Below are positions 5,084 to 7,466 of a stretch of 7,466 nucleotides of DNA, piece by piece (the first letter of the stretch is position 1; each line of letters opens with the position of its first letter). The DNA comes from an uncultured bacterium (GTDB taxonomy: Bacteria; Bacillota; Clostridia; Christensenellales; Borkfalkiaceae). The DNA is taken from positions 1-7,466 of the forward strand of contig CAKXBD010000104.1 in NCBI GenBank assembly GCA_934871445.1. The letters run 5' to 3'. Under the pieces are notes generated by a model. That model worked only from the letters and a program-made list of their open reading frames with translations, had not been told where the DNA came from and did not search any database. Made by a program: the position numbers and the translations under genes.

Positions 5084-5509
5084 ATGGCTAAAAAGATTAC
5101 TGCGGTCGTAAAATTGCAGCTTCCCGCAGGAAAGGCAACTCCGGCACCCCCCGTCGGTTCGACGCTGGGTCCCTTCGGTATCAACCTGCCGGGATTCACG
5201 AAAGAATTTAACGCCAAGACGGCGGATAAAGCGGGGCTCATCATTCCCGTCGTCGTCACGATTTATCAGGACCGTTCCTTTACGTTCATCCTGAAAACGC
5301 CGCCCGCACCCGTTCTTATCAAGAAGGCGCTGGGTCTGGAAACGGCAAGTGCGAAGCCCAATTCCGTGAAGGTGGGCAAACTTACCAAGGCGCAGGTGGA
5401 GGAAATCGCAAAGACGAAGCTTCCCGACCTCAACTGCACCTCTCTCGAAAGCGCGATGAGCATGATTGCGGGTACGGCTCGCAGCATGGGCGTCACGGTG
5501 GAAGAGTAA
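5084..5509 (+). CDS. rplK: 50S ribosomal protein L11
   Basis: A 141-residue protein of the GTPase-associated centre. It binds 23S rRNA helices 43-44 next to the L10-L12 stalk and takes part in factor binding and the stringent response. Signatures: VVKLQLPAGKATPAPPVG (8-25), KEFNAKT (40-46), FTFILKTPPAP (67-77), and the C-terminal rRNA-binding part ending in GTARSMGV (130-137). The ATG at 5084 is chosen because GAGGAGG (5069-5075) lies eight bases upstream and MAKK is the family start; an in-frame ATG at 5006 would include the leader stem-loop. Residues 26-31 read STLGPF where most bacteria have PALGQ followed by A, Q or H. These changes fall in the thiostrepton-binding loop. The rplA gene follows after 59 bases. 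Confidence 0.97.
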   Translation: MAKKITAVVKLQLPAGKATPAPPVGSTLGPFGINLPGFTKEFNAKTADKAGLIIPVVVTIYQDRSFTFILKTPPAPVLIKKALGLETASAKPNSVKVGKLTKAQVEEIAKTKLPDLNCTSLESAMSMIAGTARSMGVTVEE

Positions 5510-5568
5510 TTTCAAGGAGAATGCGGCAGGGAGGATTCCCGTCATCGACCGCAAGGAGGATTTAGAAA

Positions 5569-6255
5569 ATGAAACACGGAAAGAAATATACGGAAAGCGT
5601 AAAGGCGTTTGACCTGACGAAGCCCTACGAAGCGGCGGAAGCAATCGGAATCATGTTGGAGACGGCGAAGGCGAAGTTCGACGAAACGGTGGAAATGCAC
5701 GTTCGTCTGGGCGTAGACCCCCGTCAGGCGGATCAGCAGGTCCGCGGCGTGCTCGTTCTTCCGAACGGCACGGGTAAGACGAAGAAAGTTCTCGTCATCG
5801 CGAAGGGCGCGAAGGCGGATCAGGCAGCGGCAGCCGGCGCGGATTATGTCGGCGCGGAAGAGATGATCGCCAAAATCCAGAACGAGAATTGGTTCGATTT
5901 CGACGTCATGATCACTACGCCGGATATGATGGGTATGGTCGGACGTATCGGTAGAGTGCTGGGTCCCAAGGGCTTGATGCCCAACCCCAAGTCGGGAACC
6001 GTGACGATGGACGTCGAGAAGGCGATCAAGGAAGTCAAAGCCGGTAAAGTGGAATACAGACTCGACAAGACTGCGATCATTCACTGCCCTATCGGCAAGA
6101 AGAGCTTCGGCAAGGAGAAGTTGCTCGAAAACTTCACGGCGCTCATGGACGCGATTGTGAAGGCGAAGCCTTCCACGGCGAAGGGACAGTATTTGAAGAG
6201 CGTCGCCGTCGCTTCGACGATGGGGCCGGGCGTCAAAGTATCCGTCAGAGGCTGA
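5569..6255 (+). CDS. rplA: 50S ribosomal protein L1
   Basis: A 228-residue rRNA-binding protein that forms the mobile L1 stalk and helps move deacylated tRNA through the E site. In many bacteria it also represses its own rplK-rplA mRNA. Two-domain features are present: KKYTESVKAFD (5-15), FDETVEMHVRLGVDPRQADQ (37-56) and VRGVLVLPNGTGK (58-70) in domain I, and the highly conserved loop GRIGRVLGPKGLMPNPKSGT in the middle. FRNFTALMDAI-like residues occur late (here ENFTALMDAI), and the end reads STMGPGVKV. AAGGAGG (5553-5559) lies nine bases before the ATG. It is normal in length for the family. A candidate L1 target lies ahead of rplK. Confidence 0.97.
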   Translation: MKHGKKYTESVKAFDLTKPYEAAEAIGIMLETAKAKFDETVEMHVRLGVDPRQADQQVRGVLVLPNGTGKTKKVLVIAKGAKADQAAAAGADYVGAEEMIAKIQNENWFDFDVMITTPDMMGMVGRIGRVLGPKGLMPNPKSGTVTMDVEKAIKEVKAGKVEYRLDKTAIIHCPIGKKSFGKEKLLENFTALMDAIVKAKPSTAKGQYLKSVAVASTMGPGVKVSVRG

Positions 6256-6271
6256 GACAAGGAAAAATATT

Positions 6272-6312
6272 TTCGCGGAAAGCGGGAAAAACGATTGACT
6301 GCTTTCCGCGAA
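6272..6312. repeat. perfect 12-bp inverted repeat straddling the rplJ promoter -35
   Basis: TTCGCGGAAAGC (6272-6283) and GCTTTCCGCGAA (6301-6312) are exact reverse complements separated by 17 bases. The spacer ends with the -35 box TTGACT (6295-6300), and the right arm fills most of the -35 to -10 spacer. In DNA this geometry suits a dimeric regulator overlapping the promoter. In read-through RNA from rplA it forms a strong hairpin, but no T-tract follows, so it is not a typical terminator. It could also be a processing or stabilising hairpin at the 3' end of the rplKA message. Confidence 0.65.
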
Positions 6313-6323
6313 GATGATATAAT
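6295..6323 (+). promoter_or_regulatory. sigma-A promoter of rplJ-rplL
   Basis: TTGACT (6295-6300) and a perfect TATAAT (6318-6323) are separated by 17 bp. Transcription would start near 6330, giving a leader of about 168 bases before rplJ. Its position after rplA matches the separate rplJL promoter known in other bacteria. Confidence 0.85.
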
Positions 6324-6340
6324 GATTGAGTAAAAAATCG

Positions 6341-6461
6341 AAAGCCGCAGAAGGCGAGTACCGAAAGGTTCGATGGGAGACCGCTCGCTCAGGCAGAGGG
6401 ATTTGTTATTTTGAAAGATAGCGAAGTGTCCTTATGCCGTTGCGGCGTAGGACATTTTTTT
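6341..6461 (+). promoter_or_regulatory. L10 leader (rplJ attenuation region)
   Basis: The rplJ leader holds the elements expected of an L10-L12 controlled attenuator. The 5' part (6341-6394) can fold with GCGAG (6354-6358) pairing to CTCGC (6384-6388), a GAAA-capped hairpin ACC/GGT (6360-6369), and GCC (6344-6346) closing on GGC (6392-6394). Next, GGCAGAGGGAT (6392-6402) can pair with GTCCTTATGCC (6428-6438) at ten of eleven positions, two of them G-U, competing with the terminator stem. If L10-L12 binding stabilises the 5' fold, it would hold part of the antiterminator strand and favour termination. The general mechanism is known from the Bacillus L10 leader; the exact pairings here are my reading. 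Confidence 0.75.
6427..6461 (+). terminator. intrinsic attenuator terminator in rplJ leader
   Basis: TGTCCT (6427-6432) pairs with AGGACA (6449-6454) and, after one bulged T (6433), ATGCCG (6434-6439) pairs with CGGCGT (6443-6448), with one G-U and a three-base loop. Seven T follow (6455-6461). It ends 36 bases before the rplJ ATG and must be bypassed for expression. An upstream strand at 6392-6402 can pair with its left arm. A small stem GCGGC/GCCGC (6470-6482) follows, then the ribosome binding site. Confidence 0.85.
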
Positions 6462-6497
6462 AATGTCGGGCGGCATAGCCGCTTAAAGGAGGTATTC

Positions 6498-7007
6498 ATG
6501 TCAGCGAATTTAGAGGCCAAAAAACAAGTCGTCGAGGAAATCAAAGCGAAGATCGAAGGTAGCAAATCGGTGGTATTTGCCGATTATAATAAGCTCACCG
6601 TCCTCGAAGTCACAGCGCTGAGAAATAAGTTCAAGGCGGCAAATTGCGAGTATAAGGTGTATAAGAACACGCTCGTGAGAAAGGCGTTCAACGAACTCGG
6701 CGTAACGGATTTCGACAAGGACCTGAACGGAACCACGGCTACGGTGTTCTGTCAGGACGAGACGAGCGGCGCTGCGGTGTTCGCGAAGGCGGTCAAGGAG
6801 AACGCGGCGCTCACGGATAAGATCGTTCCCAAGTGCGCATATCTCGAAAAGAAGTATCTCGACAAAAACGGCGTAAAGGAACTTGCGGCGATTCCGTCCA
6901 AGGAAGTCCTTATCGCGAAGATGCTCGGCTGCTTGCAGTCGTCCATTTCCAAGTTCGTCTACGTTTTGGACAGCATTGCCAAAGCAAAAGAAGCGGCGAA
7001 CAACTGA
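6498..7007 (+). CDS. rplJ: 50S ribosomal protein L10
   Basis: A 169-residue stalk-base protein. Its N-terminal part binds 23S rRNA beside L11, and its C-terminal helix carries L12 dimers. Visible features: EAKKQVVEEIKAKIEGSKSVVFADY (6-30), the conserved LTVLEVTALRNKFK block (33-46), YKVYKNTLVRKAF (52-64), and a C-terminal helix (about 137-165) ending in an alanine and lysine rich tail that would bind L12. AAAGGAGG (6485-6492) lies five bases before the ATG; an in-frame TTG start near 6411 would place the attenuator inside the gene and is rejected. It is the likely feedback regulator of its own leader. The rplL gene follows after 44 bases. Confidence 0.96.
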   Translation: MSANLEAKKQVVEEIKAKIEGSKSVVFADYNKLTVLEVTALRNKFKAANCEYKVYKNTLVRKAFNELGVTDFDKDLNGTTATVFCQDETSGAAVFAKAVKENAALTDKIVPKCAYLEKKYLDKNGVKELAAIPSKEVLIAKMLGCLQSSISKFVYVLDSIAKAKEAANN

Positions 7008-7051
7008 TTCAGAAATCATTAATATAAAAATTCGGAGGATTAAAAGTTATC

Positions 7052-7423
7052 ATGGATGTTCAGAAACTCATTGAAGAAGTAAAAGCTATGTCCGTTCTCG
7101 AACTGAACGAACTCGTTAAAGCACTCGAAGCGGAATTTGGCGTAAGCGCGGCCGCTCCCGTAGCTGCTGCCGGCGCAGCCGGTGCGGCGGAAGCTGCTCC
7201 CGCGGCGGAAGAAAAGACGGAATTCGACGTCGTTCTCAAAGACATCGGTCCCAACAAAATCGCCATCATCAAGGTTGTCCGCGAAGCGACCGGCCTCGGC
7301 CTTGCGGATGCGAAGAAAGCCGTCGAAGCGATGGGCGTCATCAAAGAAAACGTTCCCAAGGCGGACGCGGACGCTCTCGTTGCGAAACTCAAAGAAAACG
7401 GCGCTACCGCCGAACTCAAATAA
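7052..7423 (+). CDS. rplL: 50S ribosomal protein L7/L12
   Basis: A 123-residue acidic stalk protein, present in several copies per ribosome, that recruits and stimulates translational GTPases. The N-terminal dimerisation and L10-binding part is 1-30 (LIEEVKAMSVLELNELVKAL at 6-25). The flexible hinge, at about 31-54, is alanine-rich. The globular C-terminal domain (about 55-123) carries FDVVLKDIGPNKIAIIKVVR (58-77) and TGLGLADAKKAVE (80-92), the factor-contact helices. GGAGG (7034-7038) is 13 bases from the ATG, longer than for neighbouring genes. No terminator is visible in the 43 bases after the stop; rpoB commonly lies downstream in relatives, but it is outside the window. Confidence 0.97.
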   Translation: MDVQKLIEEVKAMSVLELNELVKALEAEFGVSAAAPVAAAGAAGAAEAAPAAEEKTEFDVVLKDIGPNKIAIIKVVREATGLGLADAKKAVEAMGVIKENVPKADADALVAKLKENGATAELK

Positions 7424-7466
7424 GTTTCGGAAAGGACGTTTTTCGGATAAGAAAACAGAAAAGTAC

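Noticed and set aside
7052..7423. Alanine-rich hinge of L7/L12 as a low-complexity repeat
   Set aside because: The alanine-rich segment is the normal flexible hinge of the family.
3769..7423. Ribosomal cluster as a novel system
   Set aside because: Gene content and order are the standard bacterial arrangement; only the leaders and L11 details are of note.

Overview
The window looks like the chromosome of a Gram-positive, Clostridia-like bacterium (Bacillota). This rests on strong AAGGAGG-type ribosome binding sites, consensus sigma-A promoters, a lipobox lipoprotein, a DUF975 membrane protein, and the order rpmG-secE-nusG-rplK-rplA-rplJ-rplL with Gram-positive-like leaders. I cannot name the genus. 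Nothing in it proves a new multi-gene system. The most interesting material is regulatory DNA and RNA around ordinary genes.

Layout. Positions 1-495 hold no convincing gene. They are AT-rich, with two candidate promoters, several small inverted repeats, and a 24-bp-stem hairpin (373-428) that includes a terminator-like core. A DUF975 membrane protein (496-1170) and a class I/II PLP-dependent aminotransferase (1203-2393) follow as a probable two-gene unit. It ends at a bidirectional terminator (2475-2512) shared with a convergent minus-strand gene, an SMI1/KNR4 (SUKH) family protein (2545-3006) that is visibly more AT-rich than its neighbours. A small lipoprotein (3232-3633) with its own consensus promoter and a likely terminator forms a separate unit.

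From 3769 to the end is the conserved transcription-translation cluster. A promoter at 3769-3798 drives rpmG (L33), secE and nusG, probably reading through a 210-bp structured gap into rplK (L11) and rplA (L1). An L1-type autoregulatory stem-loop sits directly upstream of rplK. A second promoter (6295-6323), whose -35 box lies between the arms of a perfect 12-bp inverted repeat, drives rplJ (L10) and rplL (L7/L12). That leader contains a strong intrinsic terminator plus a complementary upstream strand, as expected for L10-controlled attenuation.

How the genes work together: L11, L1, L10 and L7/L12 build the two mobile stalks of the 50S subunit (L1 stalk; L11 and L10-L12 GTPase-associated region). 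NusG modulates RNA polymerase pausing and can couple it to the ribosome. SecE is part of the SecYEG translocon. The two leaders offer feedback points at which L1 and the L10-L12 complex could match their own synthesis to rRNA supply. The L11 sequence carries unusual residues in the thiostrepton-binding N-terminal loop.
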